Assembly (NCBI RefSeq): GCF_000237925.1
Contig: NC_031497.1
Location: 12,942,512-13,006,511 of the forward strand
Reading direction: 5' to 3'
DNA length: 64,000 nt
DNA from: Schistosoma mansoni
Lineage: Eukaryota; Platyhelminthes; Trematoda; Strigeidida; Schistosomatidae
The translations under genes were made by a program, and so were the position numbers. Under the pieces are notes generated by a model. That model searched no databases. It had not been told where the DNA came from and saw only the letters and a program-made list of their open reading frames with translations. Position 1 is the first letter of the stretch, and each line of letters opens with the position of its first letter. Below are positions 20,260 to 32,800 of the stretch, in pieces.

Positions 20260-23200
20260 ATTTGTTTTAAATATTTTACTTAAATTCTTAGTAAACTTGA
20301 TTAGTTATTGGCTAGCAGAGAAATGAAGACGTACGTTTTATCTCATTTGATACTCATCAGTTGTATGTTCTTGCATCTCAATGATGATGTTTACACCACC
20401 ATTTGAACGCATTACCTATTTCTTTAAATACTCATTGCTTTAATTATATATATACATACTACAGAATTACATTAATAAATATATAATCACCCATCATTAT
20501 TAGAAAGAAAATTTGTAACTGATGTTAAAGACTTCACAAAAGGTGATATAATCATAAAACTTTTATTTCATTAGTGGAAACAATTTACTCAGTAATAACT
20601 TCACTTTAATTGCTTTTTTTCAGTGAAATGGTCACATTTTAATAGTAATATTGTGAGAACTTATGATTCATTCTGTTTAACAGTGTTTACTATGTAATGG
20701 CTATGTAATAATACAAAAGATTTTGCTTGCTATGAGACTGCGCAGATTCGTGTTTCTATCATCATTACATTTCTTTTTTTATTGATCATCTAAAGAAAAA
20801 CTTAAGTTTTATTAATCATTCCGTTAATAGCCACTTAGTTTGAACATGAAGTCTTAAAAACATTCCTTGCTTCAAATTCTAATCATCTGAGAATTTTATC
20901 TATACTCAACTGAAGTCATGTTACTCAGTATGCTAGTTACCATCAATTTACATTATGTGTTTTCTATTAAAACGTAGTTTTTCACCTTTAACTTAACAGT
21001 TGCTGAATTTCGTAATCATTTCAGATTGTTTGTTTGTTACAATTTCATTTATGGTTTTTCAAACAATAAATATTGTCAACATGACAATTAAAATATAATC
21101 AGATAAAGTAAAACCTCACATGATATAGATTTAATTTGTTTACTTAAAGTTTAACTATCTTGTTTGCTTTATTTGCATTCCAACACAGTTTTTCTAGAAG
21201 TCGATGTATGTTGAACGAAATATCTTAATGTCATTTGATAGACTTAATTCTTATGATCTTCTGAAACTTTATTTTATTAAATAATCAAATTATGTTCGAG
21301 TTCCCATTCATTTTAGTACTGTAAGTTTTGTCTACAAATGCCTTGCAGCGTCTATTTGCCACTCTTTAACTTCTACTATTAACCACTTAAACTTAACGTT
21401 TATCGTTTAAATATTATATTATTATATCAGTAAATAGCTGTTACTCCAATAAATCTAACAGACGTGAGTTGCGACAGAGTTCATTTAAGAACTTTAGAGC
21501 TAGACAAATTGCATTCCATGTCATTGGGTCATTCCTAACTCCGAAACGCTTCTCTATAGTTAACTGATAACTTCATATATTAGATGTACCAGCGAAGTGA
21601 GTTAGAGCTTCAATAGCATAATTCAATTCAGTTAGTTAGAAAAGATACAAAGATAGCAGAGGAACATGGTATGTGAATTGCACAATGCATGTGAATATTT
21701 ATACAGTTAAGCAATCTTTGTCCTAGCATTACCCTTATTAATGTTATTTGTATTAGTTGACTTTTTGTCATCATGTTACTCATGTTACACTACGCTAAAA
21801 TACAATATTCCGAAGTAAAAACTAATTTCATGTTAAGATAGTTTAGTTGATTAATTTATGAATTCATTCATTTTCAGTTTTAAGTCGTATCTGAACTTTT
21901 ATTTTTCAATATCAGGAGTAAAGTCATAAATATAATTTATAATCGTGAATGAACAATAATTAATTTTTAAAGTTTTGTGTAACACTTAAAACTTGAAAGT
22001 CGACATCATGAACCAGCTGTTTAGACTGCATGAATTGTGGTATGTAAATAAACTTATAAAGCACTAGCTAATAGTTCAGTTGTCCAATGATTGCCTTGGG
22101 CGATTTGGAATGAATTTCCCATCAAAACCCTGATTCAAGAATAATTTTCTCAAAATCAAATAAGAGTTTGTTGATCAGAACAGTTTAGGAGACTTTTTGC
22201 CATCTTTGAAAACACGCTCAAACCTAAACTTCGAAACATATTGATCTGCTTCAGCGAAACACTCTGGGAATGAAGGAGATAACTAACACAGAAATATATC
22301 CAGTGGAGCGTTGTCAATTACTGGGTATGTAATGTGTGTTGTTGATAGTTCAAAATATGAAGAATTATGTCAATTTTTCATGCTATTCACATGAAAACTA
22401 TCAGACAACACTTTATAACTTAATGAGCGTAATGGGAGTTATGTTTTAATAGTATTTTAGTATAAATTCACTACATTTGGAAACAGCCCAAATTGACCCT
22501 TTGAAATGAAAAGTTTGAACAGTACAGAAATATTCCTCAAAGATAAGTCGAATTTTGAAGGCTATGTCAATTCATGAGATATGATTACATTAATTAGTTT
22601 GTTTGTTTTTTTGTAAAACGATGCCTAGTAATGAACCGCCTTCGTTTTTTCAAATGAAGTATATTTGTGCACAATCGTTTGATGAAGTACAGATGTTAAT
22701 GAAAGAAGATCATTTTTCAAGATTAGACAGAAAATGACATTACACCATTAAGTTAAACCGGGCTACATAACTTTGTGTTAAGAGGTGGACACTGCGAAAA
22801 AATAAAACATTTTTCATTTGTGATAAACTATATGATCCATTTAGAATATGATGACTGGACACAAGCATCGTGCCGAGTCTAAAAGTGGAATGCGTTTAGA
22901 TGCCTCAATAAGGGAGACGCAGATAGCTTTTGTGAAGAGGTAAAGCTTCTTCAATCTAATGTTTGTTTTTTCGCGCTGAACACTTGAAAATAAGTGTTAC
23001 AAAACACCAGAAATCGTAAAGAAATTGACTGAGCTAAGTAGTTGAATTTTTATTTAAGCGCTCATCATCCCCTCGAAGCTTCATTATTTTAGTCATGGTA
23101 AAAATGTAAGAATGAGAACCACTAAACGCTATTCAGAGTTTTGAACACAGTTAATAAGTTTTAAAGTACATTCATGACCGAAATATTTTTGATGAGTAGA

Positions 23201-23900
23201 TATCTCGAGAGGTAACTAATGAATGAAAAATTTCAGAAATGTATGTCGTTAAATTTTCTAGGATCTCAGATATCCCTGTTGAAACTATTTCAGTATTAAA
23301 TCCATCTGTGCAATGCGCATCTTATTTTTTACTTAATCAAGGACAATTTGTGATAACGGTTTTACGTTTGTAGGCTTAATTTTAAAAAATTGTTCAAAAC
23401 AAAATCTTTTTCTAAATAAACGAATAACTTAAATATGAATTCGCAAGTCGATTTCATAGGCCAGTTTACGATGCGGTGCACAAAGTTGACGGAACAAACC
23501 AGTTTTCATCAGGAAACAGTAACATCAACAGACTGATAAAATGTATCTTGAAAAGTAAAGACTTCATCTAGTTGAAAGATACTCGTGCACATCGGTGGCG
23601 TTTCTAGATACTTACTTAGATTAGAGAAGTTGAAATGTTGACGACTGGAAAAGGGCTTTCCCTTTTCAGACTATAAAAGATTTTCTGCATGAATCCGCTT
23701 TTTGATATAGTTAGATTTGAAATTGCAAAATGAAAAGAGGCAAAGGCGAAAGATGAAACAAAATATGTATTCATCTGAGTTCGTATTTTGTACTAAAGTA
23801 TCGTTAACACTTGTAAACAATTCATGAATGGTTTACAAACTGCAAATTTTTGAGTAAAAATTTCTCAATGAATTTAATACTATAATATAGTAGTTAGATT
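20260..23900. other. no gene recognised
   Basis: AT-rich in the left half. From about 22080 the base composition and stop density resemble a decayed coding element, possibly the 5' part of the LINE that is clear from 24170, but I cannot show specific motifs. Confidence 0.35.
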
Positions 23901-23944
23901 ACTAGAACTAAAAAACCCGATTTTCATATCAAGAAAAAACGTAC

Positions 23945-24151
23945 TTTCTCGTAGCGTAAAATTTCTTTCCTCTCATGTAACGAAAGGCTATCGCGATACA
24001 AATTTACAGCTTCTAAAGGAGAAATCCCTTCAGGATGTTCACCGATATGATAAACACCGTTTCTCATAAAGGATCTATCCAATCGTTCGACGTTGGATGA
24101 AGACTTGTTATCAAGTTGTATGGGCATGTGTAATTGGAAAAATGTATTCAA
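23945..24151 (-). CDS. orphan exon resembling a DYRK-type kinase N-terminal box
   Basis: Minus-strand open stretch of about 69 codons ending at a consensus donor (AAA then GTACGT at 23944-23939). Its end reads EGISPLEAVNLYRDSLSLHE followed by RKEILRYEK. This resembles the segment just before the kinase domain of class 2 DYRK kinases (TPEQAxKxY..LTxxEhxEI..Y.EIYFLG), and the next exon should then begin with a YFxG-like sequence. I found no kinase exons nearby (no HxDLKPEN or DFG), so the gene may have long introns, or this may be a captured exon. The 5' border is uncertain; an acceptor-like AG sits before 24103. It directly abuts a decayed plus-strand LINE. Confidence 0.4.
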
Positions 24152-24164
24152 TTATTATGCAGTT

Positions 24165-25180
24165 AGTGAGAAACTCCAAGACAATTCATAATATTGCTTT
24201 GCAAAATAGAAGACCTTGAAAAATAATTGACCAGTTTAAACAAAATAAATGTTTTTGACAAGGTTTCACACATAGGTTTTACGCAGAAGCTCTCGAGCTT
24301 TGGAACAGCAGGTGCTATACAGGAATGGACAAGAAACTTCTTATGTGACCGCAGACAGAGAATGATGGTCAATGGAACGCTTTCTGAATGGTAGCCGGTC
24401 AGAAGTGGTGTATCCAGAAGCACCATCTTAGGCCCTCTACTTTTTCTTCTCTCTGTTAAAAAATCAGCGCTATTACCTAAGTCTTTGACACTATTGTTTG
24501 CGGATGATGCCAAAATCTGGAGAACAATAAGAAGAGAGGTTGATCGTTTTCATCTCTAAGCTGACTTTGACGAATTAGTTAGACCGGCTAATGGTTGAGG
24601 CTTGGAATTTAATTCCAGGAAGAGCGTGCTCACGCACATCGAGCACGGCAATAGCTACAATTATACTATTGATGGTAAATTTCCTCCACGCGTTCAAGGA
24701 CATAAAGACCTAGTAGCAATAATAAGTCACGACTTGCAACACAACTGCGCACTGCAATGCGGCTGCTTCCAGAGGTTATCGTGCGCTATGGTCACTTCAC
24801 CGAACGTGTGCGGACAATAATATTGAAAGTTCTTTCTAAACTCCTTACGACGAGCGTTTAAAACGTATAAACCTTTGACTCTTGTCGTATCGTAGGACGC
24901 GAAGTGACCTTATACTGGCATTTCGTATCTTTAATTATTATTTGGGCGTTGATATGTCTTATCTTTTTGCTTCCTCCAGCACTAATAATCTCCGAAGCTT
25001 CGCATACTGCGATTTAATAAACTAAGGGCGGGGTCTCGTTTTTCTCATCGAGTGGTCAGAGACTGAAACGCCCTACCCCAACAAGTGGCAACAGCCCTAT
25101 TATTGAACATTTTAAAGAAGAAGCTGGACCTTCACTGGATGGCAATCTGTCAGAATCAACACAAGTTCACTAACCTAATA
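24165..25180 (+). mobile_element. CR1/Jockey-like LINE, decayed reverse transcriptase
   Basis: Plus-strand remnants of a non-LTR reverse transcriptase: FDKVSHIGFTQKLSSFGTAG, WTRNFLCDRRQRMMVNGTLS, STILGPLLFLLSV, LTLLFADDAKIWRTIRREVD (FADD box), then HKDLVAIISHDLQ and the C-terminal RFSHRVVRDWNALPQQVATA-like block and LDLHWM. Several stops and frame changes show an old copy. The pattern fits CR1/Jockey-group elements of flukes; subfamily not resolved. Confidence 0.75.
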
Positions 25181-25749
25181 TCATTATTACTGAAGACTAA
25201 TATTTGAACCTGTTATCGAGAGTCATGTTGCTGATATCTGATTGTTGAACAAGTTCCAAGACCTTCTTTCTTTCGGAAAGTTTTATCAAGACAGCATTAT
25301 AGTTTTTTCGGCTTATCCATCTCTCGAAGTATATATCTTCGATGATGACTCCCGACGTAAGCTATGAACTGTGGAAATATCATTTTTGCTGGATCATATT
25401 TTCTTGAACTATTGAAAATGCATTAAAACTAATAAGGTTAATATTTGGTGCCAACTATACCTCAATTTTTTTAAAATGATTTTCAAAACCGTTCAAATTT
25501 ATTTTACATAAAAGCGGCGCAGGTTTTCGGTTATATGGTAACATGCTCTTCAGGTCGGTTTATTGTTGAGTTAGAATCAGGTTTGACCTCTTCAAATTCA
25601 GTTCTTAACATATGCTCATAACTTTGACTAACAAATTACATGGCATATTTTGGCGAGACTATAATTTATGGCTGAGCCAGTCAGAAGCGTTCGAGAGGTT
25701 TCAAGGTCATGGCGCCAATTCCAGTACCTGATGCACATGTACGATCGAT

Positions 25750-26310
25750 TCACGGAGGATTTTAGAGAAGACTTGACAATTAAGAGGCTAGAAGAAATAA
25801 GACTACTAAGAAGTCAATTGTATTTGTAATTGCGGAAATGAAATGAGTTGTAGACCTTGTGCAGACTATTGTCATGTTGTCCTTCATTGTAATATATGTT
25901 GAAGGAAGACGTTTGCTAGAATAGGTACTTTGTCGCTTGATCCAGATTGAGACTAAGGCATATTTCAATCATTGCCGAGAACTGTATAATAAAAGAACCA
26001 GTAACATTGGCTGCAATAATTGCAGATGTTACTGAAGCCTCGGCTGCTCAGTGGTTAGAGTATTGTAGGGACATATCCATAATAAAAATGATAAACCTAC
26101 ACAACCGGAGTACACACAAGCAACATTGAATCTATGTGGTCGAGGCTAAGAGGGTTTTTTGACCTTACCATGGCTCCAGAGACCGATTATTATGGAGCCA
26201 TATGGATGAATTCCTCTACCTTATGCATTACGATTTTGGAACCTTTGAACCTTTTTCTAACCTTGACAAGTTTTTGGACCATATAAAAGAAGTGTATCCG
26301 TTATGATTAT
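25750..26310 (+). mobile_element. Merlin-type DNA transposon, decayed transposase
   Basis: Plus-strand remnants in order: DLTIKRLEEIRLLRSQLY, CGNEMSCRPCADYCHV, ICWRKTFARIGTLSLDP, VTLAAIIADVTEASAAQWLE then YCRDI, a gap where the catalytic middle should be, GVHTSNIESMWSRLRGFF, WSHMDEFLYLMHYD and a final HIKEVYPL-stop. The zinc-ribbon start, the W..YCR block and the HT..IE.MWSRL block are typical of Merlin (ISXO2-like) transposases, which are known in schistosomes. The middle is deleted and frames shift, so it is inactive. Terminal inverted repeats were not found. Confidence 0.65.
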
Positions 26311-27601
26311 TTGGTTTTGTACAATATATTTTTACTCTATGCTTACTGTTTACTGACTGGCTAACATTTCTCAAGGTTACTTAAGATTCATTCAAAGGTT
26401 TTCCATAAATTATAGTCTCTCCGGGAGTATTTCTTCGTATTATTGTCAGATGAACACACCTTTCATGTTGCGATTGACGATACTAAACGCTTACATGAAA
26501 TATCTCGTCATTCTATGTTAGTACGGAGTAGATCTAATTGCCTTTGTAATCATGATTACTGCTTATTCGGGAAGTTGGAAAGCTTTGGTACCAAGTTATT
26601 GTCTACTCTTTAGACACGTAAAAACATCTGCGTGCTTAATTAAACGTAAACCAGTCCTTTGTGTGTTACGAAGCAAACGCGCAAACAACATGATCTGGCG
26701 GAAATGTATTTACTTGAGTTTCCACACATAGAGAAAGGGAATAAGTGGCAACAAGAATATAAACAGTTTTGATGAAATTAGAAATACTCAGAGCTTAGAA
26801 ACTAAAGAAAAGTCCGTTCAGGCGTCATTCTTCAACCATATTCCCTAAACAATCTTGCAATTAATGCACTAGCGTTTATCCCTTTAAATCATCTCTAGTT
26901 ACAGCGTACTCAATTCTTCTAGAAGTTGAAAGGTTTATAATAATCCTTCTTATAAACTTTCCGCTAGAATGAGTGATTAAAAGCCAATCAACTTGTCTTC
27001 CAAAGTGTTTTACCTATCTCCGCAGACACGTAATCTAGGTATAAATTGTTTACATGCTTATTCAACATTAATTTCATGAACTGTATTTCTAAACCTCTCT
27101 ACACGCAAGTCTCTACTGTCTAGCGTTGTCTGTCTTCATTAAATTTTCGACCTTTTTATTCTCATCTGTCTAATGTTTTCAATAACCGCTAGTACTGTTA
27201 CTATATCTACTCTGAGATTTACTTTGATGGTTTCATCTCGCTGTGCTAATGAGGTGTGGCAACTTGAATATGTTTCCTTTTCAGCTTATTATTTAAAATA
27301 ACCAAATAACGGACGTGCAGTAAAAATGCCTTGCTTAACTAGCAGTCACTGTGGCTCTTGCTCGAAGTGGTTTTAAGTGGTGAAAACTCTAAATGATTTG
27401 AATATGGTATTATTCAGCTGGCCACATATCAAAAATTTGCACTTATTCTATGTGTACCTTTCGTTTCTATATTTCCAAGGGTTTTAGCAATATCAGTTAC
27501 CCAATTTATTAAGATTGGTAGTATCTCAAGCATTACTTTTTGATATCCGGTAATTGTTTACTGTTTATCTTGCTCTAGATAAAATTGTGTTTAGTCACCT
27601 C
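26311..27601. other. upstream region of METTL16
   Basis: AT-rich, no coding sequence recognised. It probably contains the METTL16 promoter. A strong splice acceptor (pyrimidine-rich, ending CTCTAG at 27573-27578) lies 23 bases before the start codon and could receive a 5' UTR exon or the schistosome spliced leader; which of the two cannot be told from DNA. Confidence 0.4.
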
Positions 27602-27884
27602 ATGGCTTTAAATAAATATATGCACCAACGAAATATTTACAAACAGAAAAAACCTAATTTCAAAGAATTGGCTGCAAAGTTCGACTTTTTCGATGCAGTG
27701 GCCATAAAAGATGAATGTGGCCGGGTTGTCCTTGACTTTAGAATACCATCTCACTTATCTGCTTTGTCCAAAGCTTTGTTGATGAATGACTTTGGTTTAG
27801 ACGTAGATTTCCCAGGCGATCGTTTGATACCAACAGTTCCCCTGCGTTTGAACTATATCTTATGGTTAGAGGATCTACTGAAGA
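27602..27884 (+). CDS. METTL16: METTL16 exon 1
   Basis: Codes residues 1-94 and the first base of codon 95. It ends at donor GTAAGT and contains RLIPTVPLRLNYILWLEDLL, nearly identical to the human block. Confidence 0.92.
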
Positions 27885-29779
27885 GTAAGTAATCGGTCGT
27901 TTGTTAATTATCTAGACACTAGATCTTCAAAGATTTTCCGAACCTGCAAGCATTTTAGATATCGGCGTCGGTGCATCTTGTAATTATCCTTTGTTGGGCT
28001 CCAGAAAAATTCATGCAATTTTCGGTACCGAAGTGATACAGAACTTTCGTTTGCCAAAGAAATGTGAGAAAAAACATCTGACAGTAAGCATCAAATGTAA
28101 GTGAAATATCTCTTGGTTATGTGCGTTACCATTAGCCTCTTTTTGTAAACCTTCATGAAGTAGAAAATTTGACAGCCATTAAAAATCAGAAGTTCATACA
28201 ATAAAGTCAGATAATATGAGTCTACGAAAATCTTGCCGTTCAGCTATCAATCACATAGTTTGTAGAATTAAGTCCTTGAATGTTAGTAGGGGTTTGATGG
28301 ATGATGCAATAACCCGTTATTTTTTTAGTGACTAGTTCTTGAGAGTTCTCCAATCAAGGAAAACCATTCGGTAAACATTCCGTTCGTTAGTAATGTGAAG
28401 TAAATTACTTGTAAATTTTACGTCTTTGTTAGTTTTCCTTTAAAAAGTTTACATTTTTTTGTTTTTTTTTTGGTATTCTAATGTTAGTTCTCAGTTATTG
28501 TTCATTTAAACCACTCCGATTTTCTTCTAGTATTTCATATAACTGAGAATACCTCGTCATTGGATGTTGTTTTTGGTGGTACACAAAACACAACTTATTT
28601 GGATGCTGTAATGGCGAATCCTCCATTTTTCAGTGACACATCAGATGCAGTTGGATCTACTACCTGTCGATCTCTTAAAAGGCCACCACCTAAAACTGTA
28701 TCATCTGCTGCTAGGCATGAAAGTCAAACAGTCGGTGGTGAAGTATACTTTTGTATGCGTTTAATTCGTGATAGTATTCGTTATTCAACTCGAGTGGGGT
28801 ATGTATACTTTCAGTCAGAAAATAATTTTATTTACCATGTAATTAGATGTAATGAAATTTATATTTGATTTCATCCACAGAGTATTTCATCTTAACATTC
28901 AACGGTATCATGAGCTTTTATTTTTACTAACCACTAAGGAAATCAAAATGTTCCATTATTTGAGTAGTATTGTGTAGACGTGTTTAAATTAAAATACGGT
29001 TCATCTGGTTAACTATCGTTTCGGGATTGATAATATATTTGTCACCTATCTTTTGTGTATCTGCAGAATCTCATTAAGCAGTGTGTTATTCTAAAACTAT
29101 CTATTAACCCCACAACATTTAATCTACTGTTCACAAAACCTTCACGAGGTACATTAGTCTGATGTGTGGATATTTTTTCCCAGATGTTGTTGGCTCATGA
29201 TGAACAGGATCTTCATAAAGCTTGCACACTAATGAAAAAGTTAAATATTTTTTGACTTCTTTAGCCATCCATCTCTGAGTCAAAGTTTTTTTTAATTTGA
29301 TCGTTTATACTTAAACACGAGAAAATCATTAGCGTTCAAATAAGTTACGTTACGAATAAAAGGTGTATGATTACTGTTGCAACACTTTTTATTATTTTCA
29401 AGGTAAACATCCAAACTGGAAATATGGTAATCTATTCTCATCTCTGGTATCGGCTTTCCGTGATGGTTGTAAATTAATTCGTACAACAAAGTATTTATGA
29501 GTTGTAACTTGTAAGTTAAATAATTAAGTGTGAGCCTAGTGTAAGTTACTACTCAGTGGTGTAAGTTGTCGAGTTTCGATCAGTTATTAAGTGGTATCAC
29601 CAATCAGTCTGTATTCAGATATGTGAATATGCACTTCATCACTGAGTTATATTGCATTATGTTTTGCGAAATGAAGTGTTATGTTATTTTGAATTTAATT
29701 GTTTACTGAACTAGAGAAATACTAGGTTCAGCGAAGAAAAGTTTCTTTTTGACGAAATCATTTACTTGAGGTGTACATT

Positions 29780-29818
<39 letters not shown>

Positions 29819-32800
29819 GAATGTACACCTTAAGTAAATGGTTTCGCTGAAAAAATCTCTGAATTCTCTTTATTTTTATTCAATGACACCATGGGTTATT
29901 TTAAATACTGGATCCACACGTCTTACTTCATCTCTTTATCCACTAATCTTTTTCTTTTGCTCGTAGATTTCTGCTCTAATTTTTTTATTTATATTCGTTG
30001 TTCGTTTGAAATCTAGTGTGTTCACCGTTATGTTGGGTAAAAAGTCAAGTGTTTCTGCAGTTCGTCGAATATTACACAAGTTTAAGATAACTCAAATATC
30101 TGTGTATGAAATGTGTCAAGGTCGTATAATGCGATGGGGTGTTGCGTGGACATTTCTTCCTAATTTTCAATTTCCTGTAAGCCTTCATTTCTTTTTTTAC
30201 AAATCAATAACTATCTCGTCTTGTTGCTTTTCATAAATAATTTTCCGTCTGTGAAACAGCTATCAGATGACTTAGACTGTTTGTTAAACTGTTCACTAAA
30301 TCATACTTTGATAATATGTTATTATGCTTACCATAATTAGGTTGTTTACATTCTGACCCAATGTAGTTAACATTTAAATGGATATTTTTAGTTGATGTTC
30401 TCCAATTTCATAAATTGACTTATCATCCATTATCTAACTCTTTATGCTCAAACTAAACAATATTTATTGGGCGATTTCGACACAAATAAATTGTATGGTG
30501 AATTTGTTCTTATTTTTCACGTTTTTTTGATTACAAAACCTAATGCTTACTGTCATATATAGTTAAGGCAAAACTAATTGTTACACACTAGACTGACTTC
30601 ATTTGAATGGATACTTGAATAAGACATTTAATTATTTTGGTAATTTTAATCAATTTAAACAAAGTATACAGAATGTTCGTAAAAATCAGTTCATTAATTA
30701 CTTTGTTGTATTTCCCCCAGCTATATATATTTAGCCGGTAAGCCCAGTTAATCCTAAGTTTAAATCAGTATTAACAAACTTTTGGTTGTAATGCAGTTTA
30801 AAATAAAAGTAGTCCCAAGAGAGTTTACATCGGTAATTTGAGTGAATAGTCCTGAAATACTAGTGATACTTTTATTTAGGTGTATGACAAGAAATTACAG
30901 GAACATGAGACTAAAGTTGTTTCTAGTAAACTTACTGAATAGTGATCGTATTTACAGAGGGTTGAATGAAGTTATTCACTCTTTTCACTTTTGTTATCAA
31001 CAAAGTTAACAATTTATTTTTTAATACAAATATTTGACTTAACCCTACTAGTCTGTATGATCAATGAGAATCTCTTTAGAGTGTAACTATACTGTTTATT
31101 TACTTTTTGGGATGCGGCTTTGTGTTAGATATTTAGCTGGTGTTACACAGTCAGACTAAAGATACTATTGGGACCTCTGAAATATGAGCTCTTTGTAAAA
31201 TGTTCGATAAGTTGTAGAGATGCTCACCCTCTTGTCTTTCTGATGTACCTGATTTTGCACGTATGTGAAAGCTGACATACACAATTGGAGGTAATTTGTG
31301 AATGCTGTTTGTTCATGTCATTGAGCACATTGTATAGGAAAAAACTAATAACACTTCGGGAAATGTTCTACTGTGTGTTAGTTTTAACCTCTGATCAATG
31401 TTTCTCGTAATGCAACTCGAATAAACCTATACTTTCCGTGTTTAAGTTTATTCACTTTGATCGTTGTACAGTAACCGTTATCACATTACATTCATTAATA
31501 AAAATTATTCGGTTGCCATTTTCTCGAAAATAATTTCTCATTGTTAGATAGTTATACCTTTTAAAATCATTGTGAAACATTTAAATTTTTAAAATACATT
31601 CTATAATCTTGCTTTAAGGAATCTGATTTCCGCCGACTTCGTAAATTAGAACGTCCTCCATTAACACTGCAACTGCCGGATTCAGTATCTTGTCTTCCTG
31701 AAAATACAGTTGATGCTCTTTTGGATTGGTTGAGATATGAATTTAAACAATTAGGTGTAAGTTTCAAAAAATTTCTTAATAATTTGATATGATAACTTAT
31801 TCACATCTGTTACCCGTCTTGGAGAAGCATAGGTCACCCACCAGGATTCTCCATGGAACTCTGTTCTCGGTATATCCTGTTCACCCCCAACGTCTTTTCC
31901 TAATTTCCTCTTCAGCTGAAAGCTGGTTTGTTCTCCCATAGTAGGCTGTTGCTGATGGTATCCGGTCAACGGATATCGAGTATCTTGTGTAGGCCATAAA
32001 TACTTTTTCCTTTTTGATGATGGTTGTAGTAGTTTTCTAAGTCTCAGCTCCGTACAACAGAACGTTTTTGACGTTCATATTGAAGATTCTGACTTTGATA
32101 TTGTTTGGTGGTTGTTTTGGGTTCCATATGTTCTTCAGCTGTAGAAATGTAGCCCTTGCTTTGCTGATCCTTGCCTTTAAGTCTGCATCGGGTCCTCCTT
32201 GTTTATCGATGATGCTGTCCAGGTACGTGAAAGTTTCCACCTCTTCCTGTGCTTCTTCATGAAGTGTGATATGGTTGGTGCTCTCAGTGCTGTATTTGAG
32301 GATCTTGTTTTTCCCGTTTGTATGTTGAGGCCTGCTGCTACACTGGTTATCTTCACCTGTATTTGCTGTTGTGAATGGAGTATAAGAACTAGATCATCTG
32401 CGTAGTACAAATCGTCTAGTTGCATCCAAGCTGTCCATTTTATTCCGTGCTTCCCGTCAGACGTGGAGGTCTTCATAATCGAGTCATCCACCAGAAGAAA
32501 GAGAAAGCAAGGGCAAGCAGCCTTGTCTGACACCGGTTTTCACTTGTGTTGTATCTGTCAGCTGTCCTTCATGCAGGACTTTGCAGTGTAGCCCGTCATA
32601 TGAATTCCTTATGATATTGACGGTTTTCTCAGGTACACCATAGTGTCAGATAGGTTTGCGTAAGGTCTTCCTCCTATCTACACTGTCAAACGATTTCTCA
32701 TAGTCTAGGGAGCTGATGTATAGTGACGATTTCTGTTCAATTGATTGTTCAACAATGATGATAGAAAGTGAAGTAATTGAACGCATCGATTGCCTCACTT

